A stretch of DNA of 37,357 nucleotides from Flavobacteriales bacterium (GTDB lineage: Bacteria; Bacteroidota; Bacteroidia; UBA10329), in assembly GCA_021741155.1 (NCBI GenBank), contig JAIOYP010000040.1, positions 1 to 37,357 of the forward strand, in the 5' to 3' direction. Of the stretch, positions 25,901-34,395 are shown in pieces. The position numbers and the translations under genes are program-made. Each line of letters starts with the position of its first letter. Position 1 is the first letter of the stretch. The notes beneath the pieces were generated by a model. The model saw only the letters and a list, made by a program, of their open reading frames with translations, ran no database searches and was not told the origin of the DNA.

Positions 25901-26344
25901 ATGAAAGGATATATCACAAGTGCGCTGTTTATGTTTGGGTTAATCGTGGCAATGCCATTAAGCGGTATTGCTCAAGATAAAGCAACAGATGACCACGCTG
26001 CCGAGAAGAAAGCCGCTTTGGAAGCTGTAGAAAGCTGGTTGAAGCTGATTGATTCAGGCAAGTACGCCCAAAGTTGGGACGCTGCTGCCAAACTTTTTCA
26101 GGATAACGTTCCGAAAGCAGATTGGAAGAAAAGCGTGGATGCGACCTTGTCTCCTTTAGGAAAGGTCGTTTCGAGAGAAGTTATTGCACAGCATTATTTG
26201 ACTCAGATTCCGGGCGGACCTGACGGTGAGTACGTGATTGTTCAGTTCAATACCGTGTTCGAAAACAAGAAGGAAGCGATGGAAAGCATCACTCCGTTGG
26301 TTGAAAATGGTGAGTGGAAAGTGAGCGGCTACTTCGTCAAGTAG
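25901..26344 (+). CDS. DUF4019 domain protein, secreted
   Basis: A 147-residue protein with a signal peptide (MKGYITSALFMFGLIVAMPLSG to IAQ). The mature region matches DUF4019: EAVESWLKLIDSGKYAQSWD, AAKLFQDNVPKADWKKSV, then GPDGEYVIVQFNTVFENK and the closing NGEWKVSGYFVK. The NTF2-like shape suggests a small periplasmic binding domain; function is not established. It lies 17 bases after proC and ends four bases before the convergent methyltransferase gene. Confidence 0.82.
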   Translation: MKGYITSALFMFGLIVAMPLSGIAQDKATDDHAAEKKAALEAVESWLKLIDSGKYAQSWDAAAKLFQDNVPKADWKKSVDATLSPLGKVVSREVIAQHYLTQIPGGPDGEYVIVQFNTVFENKKEAMESITPLVENGEWKVSGYFVK

Positions 26345-26347
26345 CAC

Positions 26348-26929
26348 TCAATTTTTCAGCAGTTCCACCCACAACTCATTTCCTAATCGTGGTTTAATTG
26401 AATTGAGGCAAGGTTGCATCGATTTGATTTCGAATAATTCTCCGAAGTAACCTTCGTATTCCGTAGCGCTTCCACCAAATGGCGGACCTTGCTCTGTGAG
26501 TTCAAAACAGAACATGACGCCAGCTAATTTTCCATTTGGAGCAAGCAAGTCGTGCATTTTCTTCGCGTAATCCGAACGCAACTTTGGGTCGAGCGCACAG
26601 AAGAACGTCTGTTCTAAAATCAGGTCGTATTCAGCTTCGTGCTCGAAGAAATCGCCTAAAATCAAATGGTCTGCAGGGAATTCTGGAACGCGTTTCTTAA
26701 AACCTTCCAAAGCCAGTGGGGCAATGTCAATCACAAATACATTCTCAAACCCTTGCTGATGCAGATATTCCGCTTCGTAGGCATTGCCACAACCAGGAAT
26801 GAGGATTCGAATGGATTTATCCTCAAGCGTATCGACAAACTCTTTTAATGGAGTGCTCGGAGCGCCAAGATCCCATCCAATTTGGTTTCCAGCGTAGCGG
26901 TTGTTCCAAAAGTCTTTGTCTAAGTTCAT
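26348..26929 (-). CDS. TPMT-family S-adenosylmethionine methyltransferase
   Basis: A 193-residue class I methyltransferase of the thiopurine methyltransferase family. The N-terminal FWNNRYAGNQIGWDLGAPS is the TPMT substrate-lid signature, ILIPGCGNAYEAEYL is motif I for AdoMet, and VFVIDIAPLAL supplies the acidic motif II residue. LILEQTFFCALDP and LAGVMFCFE follow in the usual order. Relatives methylate thiols, halides, selenium or thiocyanate; the substrate is unknown here. It lies 81 bases downstream of rplS beyond that gene's terminator. Confidence 0.88.
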   Translation of the reverse strand: MNLDKDFWNNRYAGNQIGWDLGAPSTPLKEFVDTLEDKSIRILIPGCGNAYEAEYLHQQGFENVFVIDIAPLALEGFKKRVPEFPADHLILGDFFEHEAEYDLILEQTFFCALDPKLRSDYAKKMHDLLAPNGKLAGVMFCFELTEQGPPFGGSATEYEGYFGELFEIKSMQPCLNSIKPRLGNELWVELLKN

Positions 26930-26951
26930 GGGTGAAATTTAGCGGTTAAGT

Positions 26952-26989
26952 GATAAAAAAAATCCCTCCCGAATAAACGGAAGGGATTT
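26952..26989 (-). terminator. Rho-independent terminator of rplS
   Basis: On the minus strand AAATCCCTTCC (26989-26979) pairs with GGAGGGATTT (26969-26960) around a nine-base loop, then a T run. It lies 22 bases after the rplS stop and precedes the methyltransferase gene. Confidence 0.85.
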
Positions 26990-27010
26990 CTAATTCGATT
27001 GCCAATTGGC

Positions 27011-27364
27011 TTATTTTCTTCTTGCTTCCTTGATACGAGCTTTCTTTCCAGTAAGATCTCTTAGGTAGAAAATTTTAGCTCTTCTTACCATACCATGCTT
27101 ATTCACAGTAATAGAAGTAAGGTTAGGATTGCTCATTGAGAAGATACGCTCAACTCCAACACCACCAGAAATCTTACGGATAGTGAAAGTTGCGGTAGCT
27201 CCAGAGCCACTTCTTTGGATAATTACTCCTTGAAAACGCTGTGGACGAGTCTTCTCACCCTCACGGATCAAATATTCAACAGTGATAGTGTCTCCAGCTT
27301 TAAATTCTGGTGCTTCCAGCGTTTTGCTGTATGTATCTCGTACGTGGTGTAGTATTGCGTCCAT
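27011..27364 (-). CDS. rplS: 50S ribosomal protein L19
   Basis: A 117-residue ribosomal protein, full length. Recognised by the L19 core: FKAGDTITVEYLIREGEKTR, RFQGVIIQRSGSGATATFT, IRKISGGVGVERIF and the KKARIKE C-terminus. L19 sits at the 30S-50S interface. It lies downstream of trmD on the same strand, the gene order of the classical rpsP-rimM-trmD-rplS cluster, but with 192 bases and a clear promoter between them; rpsP and rimM are not here. Confidence 0.96.
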   Translation of the reverse strand: MDAILHHVRDTYSKTLEAPEFKAGDTITVEYLIREGEKTRPQRFQGVIIQRSGSGATATFTIRKISGGVGVERIFSMSNPNLTSITVNKHGMVRRAKIFYLRDLTGKKARIKEARRK

Positions 27365-27381
27365 GCTTTTATAGTATCTAT

Positions 27382-27394
27382 CCCAAAATTTGGG
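27382..27394. promoter_or_regulatory. Palindrome in the rplS leader
   Basis: CCCAAA and TTTGGG flank one central base between the rplS promoter and its ATG. It could be a leader hairpin or an operator, possibly for ribosomal-protein autoregulation, but this is inferred from position only. Confidence 0.35.
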
Positions 27395-27398
27395 AGCG

Positions 27399-27427
27399 CA
27401 AATGTAAATAATTAGTTTTTAGATGCA
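27399..27427 (-). promoter_or_regulatory. Promoter of rplS (TTG-18-TACATTTG)
   Basis: On the minus strand TTG (27427-27425) is followed after 18 bases by an exact TAnnTTTG box, TACATTTG (27406-27399). Spacing and sequence fit the Bacteroidota sigma-A promoter well. The ATG lies 34 bases downstream. Confidence 0.7.
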
Positions 27428-27530
27428 AGTGCTAAGTGTGGATAAAAATGAAGCGTTTTATGAATGATTAATTGTTGATAGAAAACGGAAGAAACTTCAA
27501 GGCTTAAACTTCAATGAATTCGAACGCTGT

Positions 27531-27561
27531 AAACTCCATCAACTCCATCAACTCCATCAAC
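27531..27561. repeat. CTCCATCAA nonamer tandem repeat
   Basis: Three copies of CTCCATCAA (about 27534-27560) run into the stop codon of trmD. The stop codon itself falls within the last repeat unit, so slippage here could alter the trmD C-terminus by whole codons. Confidence 0.55.
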
Positions 27562-28237
27562 CTTCATCCAAATACCTCGGCCTCCGTTCCTGCGTTCGCT
27601 TCAGCGCCTGCTCGTGCCGCCAGTCGTCCACCAGTTTGTCGTTTCCCGATGTAAGCACCTCTGGCACCTTCCAGCCTTTGTATTCTGCTGGGCGGGTGTA
27701 AACAGGTGGAGCCAACATTCCATCCTGATGGCTATCAAATAGGGCAGAGGTCTCATCCGAGATAACACCCGGAATAAGACGGATAATCGCATCGCAAACC
27801 ACTGCAGCAGCCAATTCTCCACCCGTAAGCACGTAATCACCAATGGATATTTCCTTGGTAATGAAATGCTCGCGAACACGTTCGTCAATGCCTTTGTAGT
27901 GGCCGCAAAGGATAATCATGTTGCCTTTAGACGATAAATGATTGGCCATTGGTTGGTCAAACTGCTCGCCATCTGGTGTCATGTAAATCACTTCGTCATA
28001 ATCGCGTTGTGCTTTGAGGGCCGAAATGCAACGGTCAATCGGTTCAATGGTCATCACCATACCAGCGCCACCACCAAATTGATAGTCGTCCACTTTTTTG
28101 TGCTTATCAAGCGTGTACTGGCGTAGGTCGTGGAATTCAATTTCCACCAAGCTTTTGTCTTGCGCACGTTTGAGAATGCTGTGGCTAAACGGCCCCGAAA
28201 GCAGTTCGGGATGTATGGTGATAATGTCGAAACGCAT
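27557..28237 (-). CDS. trmD: tRNA (guanine-37-N1)-methyltransferase TrmD
   Basis: A 226-residue SPOUT-family enzyme that makes m1G37 in tRNAs using AdoMet. Visible elements are [33 protein letters not shown], the trefoil-knot loops [11 protein letters not shown] and [13 protein letters not shown], then [14 protein letters not shown] and [22 protein letters not shown] 28237 is chosen over 28246, which adds only MPP. Upstream of rplS on the same strand. Confidence 0.95.
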   Translation of the reverse strand: MRFDIITIHPELLSGPFSHSILKRAQDKSLVEIEFHDLRQYTLDKHKKVDDYQFGGGAGMVMTIEPIDRCISALKAQRDYDEVIYMTPDGEQFDQPMANHLSSKGNMIILCGHYKGIDERVREHFITKEISIGDYVLTGGELAAAVVCDAIIRLIPGVISDETSALFDSHQDGMLAPPVYTRPAEYKGWKVPEVLTSGNDKLVDDWRHEQALKRTQERRPRYLDEG

Positions 28238-28612
28238 GGGAGGCAAAGCTAAAGAGATACAAGTATGAAATTCTAAAAAATCTAATTCGAAAATACCTTG
28301 GCTTCAGATAATCATGTCATTGCCAAACCACATTTAAGAATTTTAAAACTCAGCAGTATTGATGGAGAATTGTGAGCTAAACCGAAAGCAGCTAGAGCAA
28401 TGGGGTCTTGTTACTAAATAGATTGAAAAACATATTTTTTGCCACGGATACACAGATTTCCACAGAAAGAACACTGATTATCTGTGAGAAAATCCCCGCC
28501 TGAACGGACGGGTAGGCGGGAAAATCATTGTATCTGTCCGCCTAAGGAGGATGTCAATTATAAGCCCCGATTGCTCTGGTACCATCGTGTTTTTTTAGGG
28601 CGATTTTGGTTC
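28238..28612. other. Intergenic region with a MITE-like element
   Basis: No gene is supported; the 71-codon frame at 28484 is repeat sequence. The right half is the terminal-inverted-repeat element at 28394-28577. The left part (28247-28393) is AT-rich and shows nothing recognisable. Confidence 0.6.
28394..28577. repeat. 184-bp element with 16-bp terminal inverted repeats
   Basis: AGAGCAATGGGGTCTT (28394-28409) and the reverse complement of 28562-28577, AGAGCAATCGGGGCTT, agree at 14 of 16 bases. The left 68 bases align with 12290-12357. Inside is a palindrome with arms CCCGCC (28495-28500) and GGCGGG (28515-28520), whose core CCTGAACGGACGGGTAGG recurs inverted at 10871-10888. No target-site duplication is seen. 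It looks like a small non-autonomous element. Confidence 0.6.
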
Positions 28613-29170
28613 TTAATCAATAATCAACACCTTAATTCTCATTGCTTGTTTGAGATGGCGTTCTTCATGAGATACAATTATCTCTACTGCTTTTCTTAAT
28701 TTATAAACGATGTATCTGTTTACAGGAGAAGGGATTACAGCATCGTTCTTAAGCAAAGGTTTGCAGTTTTTAATAAGTGTTTTTATGTCCTGCTGCAGTT
28801 TTTTAAAGTCTGCGATAACATCCTTGGAAACATCACTTTGAACAGGTTCCCAAATAGGGAAGGTCTTTATTTTTTTAACACGCGATGGCTCTACGGAATC
28901 GTAAATCATTTTCCCTAGAAAGTTGACAACGAAACCAATCTTAGAAGTGAATCCCATATCGGATTTGCCATTGGCAGCATCTAACAACACTTTCTCGTAG
29001 GAGGCGTTTACCAAGTTCAGATGCTCCAACACTTCGGCAATGCTCCACTCCGATGCGGAGAGTTTCCAGTTGAGCTGCTCTTGCGTCAAGGCGCCAAATT
29101 CATCTTCTACTTGCTGGGTTACGCTATCTAGGCGTTCGTGCCAAGCTTTGATTGCTTTCTCTATGTTCAT
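28613..29170 (-). CDS. DinB-like four-helix protein
   Basis: A 185-residue cytosolic protein with the DinB/YfiT helical-bundle pattern: an N-terminal helix, NWKLSASEWSIAEVLEHLN with its metal-site His, a middle region (SRVKKIKTFPIWEP) and the late HEERHLKQAMR with two His in the usual place. DinB proteins are metal-dependent, some acting as thiol transferases; no specific reaction can be assigned. Its ATG overlaps the acyltransferase stop in an ATGA, so they are coupled. Confidence 0.82.
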   Translation of the reverse strand: MNIEKAIKAWHERLDSVTQQVEDEFGALTQEQLNWKLSASEWSIAEVLEHLNLVNASYEKVLLDAANGKSDMGFTSKIGFVVNFLGKMIYDSVEPSRVKKIKTFPIWEPVQSDVSKDVIADFKKLQQDIKTLIKNCKPLLKNDAVIPSPVNRYIVYKLRKAVEIIVSHEERHLKQAMRIKVLIID

Positions 29171-29811
29171 GATTTTGAAAGGATGGTTTCGAGGTTTTCA
29201 ATATCAGCATTGCTAAAATCTCCACGAATGTAAATAGCCGGGTGGAATTCAATTTTAATCCTGGAAAAGGGGAGAGGCTGCTTCTTTTTATCCCATGTAT
29301 TCATAACCCATTTGGGAGAGGCATCCATGGTAATGGGAATGATGGGAACGCCCGTTTCCTTGGCCATAATAAGTACACCGACCTTCAATTTCTTGATGGG
29401 GCCTGCAGGGCCATCTGGGTTTATCATGGTGCTGTACCCGTTCCGAAGCTGGGTGTTTACGCGCTCCAAAGCTTCTTTTCCGCTATTGCCGCTGCTGCCA
29501 TAAGCCATTTCGGTAAGCCCCATCAACTTTACGCATACATGAATGGGTTTCATAAACAACATGGGATGTTGCAGCCATATCTGCGGCTTTTTCATTCTAA
29601 GATTAGTGGTAAAATGCAAAGGCAGATTCTCGTGCCAAAAGGCATAGATATGGTTCGGACTTGAACTCAGATTCTCCTTTCCAACGTATTCTACCCGCTG
29701 TGTTAGCCTTATTAATGAAAGTATGATGAACATGAAGCCACCTACCACAAAACCATACAATTGATTAAGCTGTTTGAGCGGAAACGGGGCGTTCTGTACA
29801 GTATAAGCCAT
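29167..29811 (-). CDS. DUF374 lysophospholipid acyltransferase-like protein
   Basis: A 214-residue protein with one N-terminal hydrophobic segment (about 20-40, VVGGFMFIILSLIRL) and an acyltransferase-like core. Hallmarks: YAFWHENLPL in place of the HxxxxD motif, YGSSGNSGKEALERV, and NPDGPAGPIKKLKVG, the DUF374 signature (TPDGPRGP in others). The family transfers acyl chains to lipid A-type or lysophospholipid acceptors at the inner membrane; the acceptor is not known here. First gene of a coupled pair with the DinB-like gene. Confidence 0.84.
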   Translation of the reverse strand: MAYTVQNAPFPLKQLNQLYGFVVGGFMFIILSLIRLTQRVEYVGKENLSSSPNHIYAFWHENLPLHFTTNLRMKKPQIWLQHPMLFMKPIHVCVKLMGLTEMAYGSSGNSGKEALERVNTQLRNGYSTMINPDGPAGPIKKLKVGVLIMAKETGVPIIPITMDASPKWVMNTWDKKKQPLPFSRIKIEFHPAIYIRGDFSNADIENLETILSKS

Positions 29812-29872
29812 GGAAGTGGCGCAAGGTATGGACTAGCGGATTAGTTGACTAATGCGCTAATCTATTAATGAA

Positions 29873-30112
29873 CTAGTCAACTTCTTTCTTTGGTACAGGG
29901 TCATGTCCATGTCCGCCCCACGGGTGGCAAGAACCAATGCGCTTTATGGCAAGCCAGCTTCCTTTAAGCGGCCCCCATGTTTGAATGGCCTCAATGGAAT
30001 AACTGGAGCAGGTGGGCGTGTATCTGCACGTTGGAGGCAACCAAGGAGAAATAGCCCCTTTGTAGAATTTGATAGGTAAAATCAGCAGAAACGAAACGGC
30101 CTTGCGAAGCAT
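29873..30112 (-). CDS. yidD: Membrane protein insertion efficiency factor YidD
   Basis: A 79-residue protein matching YidD throughout: [40 protein letters not shown] and [17 protein letters not shown], with the three conserved Cys. YidD assists YidC-dependent insertion of inner-membrane proteins. Unlike many genomes it is not next to rpmH-rnpA-yidC; it begins directly after the stop of a C1 peptidase gene (TAA then ATG, no gap), so it should be translated from the same message. Confidence 0.94.
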   Translation of the reverse strand: MLRKAVSFLLILPIKFYKGAISPWLPPTCRYTPTCSSYSIEAIQTWGPLKGSWLAIKRIGSCHPWGGHGHDPVPKKEVD

Positions 30113-31315
30113 TTACTTAATGCCGAGCTTCTTTTTAGTCTCTTTTGGAAGAGCATCTTTATGAAGGAAGATGTTCATGGTTTTGTAACGCGCATACGCT
30201 TCCGAAGCATAGAAATATCCGTCACAATCATTGTGTTTTAGACCCCAAGAATTCTTAACGATGAAGTATTTATGACCGAGTTGGTCTTTTACTAATCCTG
30301 TTACATGCATGCCGTGGTCATCGGTGGTTTCGTAATTATCAAACGCTTCTTGACGTTCTTCCTGTGAAACCCAACGTTGCTCCACAGGTTCTTCGAAGGC
30401 ATTGCTAATTTTCTCGGCACCAGCGTCATTAAAGTGCTTGCTATCCTTGCCGCTTTTTTTGATGGTGGCATTGTCTTTAGGGAGAATGGCCAATCCTTCG
30501 CGGAATGCAAAACCATCTTCCGAAACATCGGCACCCCATGCAAAGGTGTAGCCGTTTTCTATCGCGTGCTCCATTACTTGTATCAACTCATCCAACGGAA
30601 CGTTGTAACACGAACCAAAGGCCCAATTATCAGGAATTTCAAGTACGAACTTTGAATAGAACGGATGATGTGTGTAAGACGTAATGGCTACATAATCGTC
30701 CATATTCAGACCCAACTCATCGGCATAGGAGCGAGGTGTGTATTTCTTGCCTTTGAAAGTGAATTCGGTTGGCTCTTGTCCTAAATAGGCATCAAGTACA
30801 CCGCCAATGGCCTTTTTCCAAGAAGGAGTAAGTGTTTTTTGAGGATTGTCTTTCACCACCTTTACGGTAGCGGTGAGGATACCATCCAACTCATCGTGGT
30901 TGTGTTCTTCGGTTCCGTACGAAAGTCCTTTATATGCTTCTAGCGGAACAATGCCATAACGTTGAATGACCCATGGAATATCGTGAAAAGCTCCGCCAGC
31001 ACCGAAGTTATGCATACCGTGCATCCGTACATAATTCTCTGCTTTACCTTCATACGCTTTGCGCACGATATACATTTCTGAAAGGCTGAGTTCGCCTTTT
31101 CCCATCCGCATCAATTCCGACTCAAAGTAAGAAAGCGTAGAAAAGCTCCAGCACGTACCAGTGTTGTTCTGATTCTCAATAGGTGTAGCATCGTACCGCT
31201 TGATGAGGTCGAACGCATACTTACTGCCTTTTTTATTGGTGATGGTATCCTGTGCAAGCACATGTAAACTAATTCCTACAAGTAGGATGGTGCAACTAAT
31301 TCTGAGGTTTTTCAT
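30113..31315 (-). CDS. Secreted C1-family (bleomycin hydrolase-like) cysteine peptidase
   Basis: A 400-residue papain-fold peptidase of the C1B type. Residues 1-22 are a signal peptide (ISLHVLAQ). The catalytic Gln49 and Cys55 sit in ENQNNTGTCWSFSTL; His is in DDHGMHVTGLVKD and Asn in YFIVKNSWG. Bleomycin hydrolases and aminopeptidase C trim peptides; a periplasmic or surface version is implied by the signal. ATG 31315 is chosen, which overlaps the upstream gene's stop as ATGA. It adjoins yidD without a gap. Confidence 0.9.
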   Translation of the reverse strand: MKNLRISCTILLVGISLHVLAQDTITNKKGSKYAFDLIKRYDATPIENQNNTGTCWSFSTLSYFESELMRMGKGELSLSEMYIVRKAYEGKAENYVRMHGMHNFGAGGAFHDIPWVIQRYGIVPLEAYKGLSYGTEEHNHDELDGILTATVKVVKDNPQKTLTPSWKKAIGGVLDAYLGQEPTEFTFKGKKYTPRSYADELGLNMDDYVAITSYTHHPFYSKFVLEIPDNWAFGSCYNVPLDELIQVMEHAIENGYTFAWGADVSEDGFAFREGLAILPKDNATIKKSGKDSKHFNDAGAEKISNAFEEPVEQRWVSQEERQEAFDNYETTDDHGMHVTGLVKDQLGHKYFIVKNSWGLKHNDCDGYFYASEAYARYKTMNIFLHKDALPKETKKKLGIK

Positions 31316-32391
31316 GGAATAATGACGCGGTCTGTAAATGACAGTTCCTTTGAAGTGAGGCGGCAAAGATAAGCACCCGAATAAAGGCCTATAGAACTCA
31401 AAACCACGCTGTGTTTTCCTAGAGGTTGCACGCCTTCCAATGCGGTATAGACCACACGTCCGTTTATGTCCAAAATGTCAAAGCGGGCATCTTGACTAGT
31501 ACTCAACTCAAATTGTACTATAGGATAGCCTGAACTGTAAAACACGCGGTGGTTTTCAAAATTCTCTTCATCAATACCAACATTGGTGCTTTCAAAACCC
31601 ACGAATAGTATTTGATCCCCACCAGGAATGGCAAGTGTATCTGTTTCGGGAGCGTAGCTTATATCAGCAGGACTACTGATGCCAGGAACCGTAATAATCT
31701 CAGAGCCTGAAAAATCAGTATTGTATTTGGTAATGCGCGCAGGACTCCACGATGCGATGTACCAGTTTTCATTACCATCTGTATCAATTCCGTCAATATT
31801 GCCCACACCAGTGTTGGCCACCACCGTAGTTACCATATAGGTTGAAACATCCATTGCTTTGATGGGCGCGTTGGAGCCCCAGTTTACAATGAGGATTCGG
31901 TTGTTGGCGCCATCGTACACAATCCCGTTCGGCTTGTTGGTGGTTCCAAGGTCGTTTTGGTCGGCCACCATGCTGAAAGTTGGAGCACTCAAATTGTTCA
32001 CATTAATCTCGTAAATGTCGTAGCCATTAAAATCGCTCACCCACAGTTTGTCTGTGCCATTGCTGCCCATTCCATTAAGGAACTGTGCACCACTAATGTT
32101 TACCGACATCACTTCGTTTTCCGAAACAAGGTCATAGCCTTTAATGGTGCTTCCATGAATAGCGAAAAGGATTCCATTCATTATTTCCATGCCGTATGAT
32201 GCAACTGCGCCAGCACCGAAGTAGGAGAGGCCTCCGTTGGGGGCAATGGCCACTATGGAACTATTGTCTGAAGATGCTAAGTAACGGTTGTTGATGGGGT
32301 CGTATTCTACGCTCTCAACACCAGATAAACTCTGGCCTAATAGATTGATGCTCAGTAGAACAGCTGTGCTAATAGTGATAATCTTCTTCAT
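31312..32391 (-). CDS. Secreted beta-propeller (SMP-30/NHL-like) protein with T9SS domain
   Basis: A 359-residue protein with a signal peptide (MKKIITISTAVLLSINLLGQ) and strand-rich repeats of NHL/SMP-30 character (VEYDPINNRYLASSDN, KLWVSDFNGYDIYEI, NGIVYDGANNRILIVNWG, GIDTDGNENWYIASW, ITKYNTDFSG). The last 80 residues look like a T9SS sorting domain (VFYSSGYPIVQFELS, FDILDINGRVV, LYSGAYLCRL, TDRVIIP), somewhat divergent at its start. First gene of a coupled run with the C1 peptidase and yidD. A TAGTTTCG box (32411-32418, minus) is a possible -7 element. Confidence 0.82.
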   Translation of the reverse strand: MKKIITISTAVLLSINLLGQSLSGVESVEYDPINNRYLASSDNSSIVAIAPNGGLSYFGAGAVASYGMEIMNGILFAIHGSTIKGYDLVSENEVMSVNISGAQFLNGMGSNGTDKLWVSDFNGYDIYEINVNNLSAPTFSMVADQNDLGTTNKPNGIVYDGANNRILIVNWGSNAPIKAMDVSTYMVTTVVANTGVGNIDGIDTDGNENWYIASWSPARITKYNTDFSGSEIITVPGISSPADISYAPETDTLAIPGGDQILFVGFESTNVGIDEENFENHRVFYSSGYPIVQFELSTSQDARFDILDINGRVVYTALEGVQPLGKHSVVLSSIGLYSGAYLCRLTSKELSFTDRVIIP

Positions 32392-32736
32392 CTCTTTTAT
32401 TAATGCAGCACGAAACTATTGTAATGTGTCTTTCTGAACTGTTAAAAAGTGTTGAAATAGTAAATAGTTCTTAACAGAAAGGAGGGGCCAATTTTAACAG
32501 CAAAGACGCTGAGGTGGCACAAAGAACACCGCGTGTTATTCTTTTCGACTTACCACTTACACCTTAAGAAATTTCAAAATGGATGTTAAGCCAGGGTTTG
32601 ATTTTTTTCTTGAAAAATCTTCTTGAAAAACTCCCATAGGATGATGTGTTTTTTTGGTTTCGAAGAAGTAATTAATGAATTGGAGTGCAACAAAACCTAT
32701 TACAATCATCAAGCAATTTGCCACTCGCAGAACGGC
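32392..32736. other. Intergenic spacer with a short dispersed motif
   Basis: No gene is supported. Bases around 32502-32530 (AGCAAAGACGCTGAGGTGG and neighbours) resemble intergenic words often seen in Bacteroidota genomes, comparable with the GCAAAGCC run at 3340-3360. The left part carries the likely promoter of the 31312-32391 gene. Otherwise nothing is seen. Confidence 0.45.
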
Positions 32737-33435
32737 TTAGCAAATAAGCAATAACCTAAGCTGACCCGATGTTTCGTTTGGTGCGCGGTGAAGACAGGGG
32801 AGAACGGGGCTCTCAGGATGGTCAACTGCCAGTTTCCATAAGTGACCAACGCCTAAGCTAATGGGTTGTGAATTGGGTAGTGCTTGATAGTGCAAGTCAA
32901 AGAAATACTCGGTTAAGAATGACTCAAATCCCTCATCGTTTGCACCATAGAGCTTCTTGAGTTCTTTACGTATTTCTGGAATAAGCACTTTCTGCGTGCC
33001 TTGCGTATTGGGCAAAATCTCACTCGGCTCGCCATGATAAGTGCATAAAAAAGTATCGGTTGCAATGGGCGAGCGGTCTACATGAAAGGAATACACATCG
33101 GTGGGAAAGAAGGGATAAGAATCGTCTCTATCGTAATACTTAATGACGTTGAGAATGGGCGATGCGCCATGGGCTGTTAACAGCTTCAGGTCGTTGAGTA
33201 GTATTTCTCTTGCCAATTGCCCCTGTAGGCTCAACTCAAGTGTATGAAGTTCCTCAGCTTCGATGGTGGCTATGTTTTCGCTTGGGTTTAGCTTGCTAAC
33301 TATCTCAGCAAAATTGCCTTGGAGTGTACGCGTCCAACACATCGCATTAATATTTCCACCGAATGGTGTAGAAACAAGCTCTTGAAAATGGGTGACGCGG
33401 TGAATTTGATTCACCGTAGCAGATGGACTTAGCAT
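32737..33435 (-). CDS. DUF1826-like protein
   Basis: A 232-residue cytosolic protein. The second half resembles DUF1826: SFHVDRSPIATDTFLCTYHG (His-Val-Asp then the CTY-G strand), SEILPN, then the closing VLPCLHRAPNE with an RLLLIC end. The HxD followed by a distant HR suggests a cupin or 2-oxoglutarate-oxygenase-like metal site, but this is inferred. In other bacteria DUF1826 genes are linked to zinc metabolism; nothing here confirms it. ATG 33435 is preferred to 33516, since the extra residues are low-complexity and unlike the family. Confidence 0.6.
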   Translation of the reverse strand: MLSPSATVNQIHRVTHFQELVSTPFGGNINAMCWTRTLQGNFAEIVSKLNPSENIATIEAEELHTLELSLQGQLAREILLNDLKLLTAHGASPILNVIKYYDRDDSYPFFPTDVYSFHVDRSPIATDTFLCTYHGEPSEILPNTQGTQKVLIPEIRKELKKLYGANDEGFESFLTEYFFDLHYQALPNSQPISLGVGHLWKLAVDHPESPVLPCLHRAPNETSGQLRLLLIC

Positions 33436-33626
33436 GGTGGTTAAACTACTAAAATCTGAATGAGTGAAAGGTGGTTGGGTGCAAGGGGTGGAAGCCCGCA
33501 GTAGGAGTTTGTTCAATAAACTGTGTAGGAAGTCAGCATTAAAAGAAACAGTTTAATGAATAGGCTCTTTTTCTACGGAATGATAATGAACAACCACCGA
33601 AACTAGCTTTTGGAACAACGCTGACT

Positions 33627-33752
33627 GATTATCTTCTGTTTTCCCTCAAATACGGTTGGGCTTGGGGATTGGGGGAGTGGAAGAAATCAGTTGTAAACTG
33701 ATCATGTCCTATTCCACGCAAGTCATCCGTTGAAAGACTTGCCCAAGAGAGG
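33627..33752. repeat. Dispersed hairpin repeat, copy 1
   Basis: Shares ATCTTCTGTTTTCCCTCAAA at its left end, GGGGATTGGGGG in the middle, and ATTCCAC-CAAGTCATCC-TTG-AAGACTTGC at its right with copy 2 (34637-34787). Its central hairpin is ATCAGTT-GTA-AACTGAT, and a second hairpin has arms AAGTC and GACTT. Direct orientation relative to copy 2, with the TMEM175 gene in between. Confidence 0.75.
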
Positions 33753-33810
33753 AATTAAAAGCTGAGCTAGCTATACTTTTCTCTGGGTTGCGAAGACAGC
33801 AAATCATTCG

Positions 33811-34395
33811 CTAGTTCTCCTCGGCCAAAACCCTTTCAATTTCCTTGTCGGGAATGAACCACGTGGCGGCCACAATGGCTATCAGCACCAGACAGAAAGC
33901 GGGGTAGAAGAACGAGGTGGCAATTGAAACGAGATAGATAACGGAGGAGAAGACCACCTTCTTGAGATTGCGTTTGGCTATGAGCCTGATCGCATCATCG
34001 GACGGAAGGCCGGCCATGAGCACCTTCTGTAGTATTCCTGCACCGATGCCTGTTGCCAAAAGATTGATGCAATAGATGGTCATGGGCAGTTGCTCATTGT
34101 AATTCTCCCCGATCCATCCGGTGGTAAATGGAACGAGCGTCAAGGGGAAAAGCACCACAAAATTTGCCCAAAGGATTTTGGTGTTGACGTGTTTTACAGT
34201 ATGAAAAAGGTGATGGTGGTTGACCCAATAAATGCCAATGACCACAAAGCTGACCACATAGCTAATGAATACAGGAAGAAGTTGCATGAAAGCCTCCAAG
34301 GTGGCCTCGTGCGGAACTTTCATTTCGAGCACCATGATGGTGATGATGACCGCAAATATGCCGTCACTGAAAGCTTCGAGTCGCGTTTTGTTCAT
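33811..34395 (-). CDS. TMEM175-family potassium channel-like protein
   Basis: A 194-residue integral membrane protein with about six hydrophobic segments. The first contains the family selectivity-filter motif RLEAFSDGIFAVIITIMVLE (FSDG in TM1). WVNHHHLFH in the loop after TM3 and the later membrane pairs also match. Bacterial TMEM175 proteins have one six-TM repeat and form tetrameric potassium-permeable channels. ATG 34395 (MNKTRLEAF) is chosen over 34461. The gene is flanked on both sides by direct copies of one repeat. Confidence 0.9.
   Translation of the reverse strand: MNKTRLEAFSDGIFAVIITIMVLEMKVPHEATLEAFMQLLPVFISYVVSFVVIGIYWVNHHHLFHTVKHVNTKILWANFVVLFPLTLVPFTTGWIGENYNEQLPMTIYCINLLATGIGAGILQKVLMAGLPSDDAIRLIAKRNLKKVVFSSVIYLVSIATSFFYPAFCLVLIAIVAATWFIPDKEIERVLAEEN

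Noticed and set aside
27011..28237. Complete rpsP-rimM-trmD-rplS operon
   Set aside because: rpsP and rimM are absent upstream of trmD, and rplS has its own promoter.
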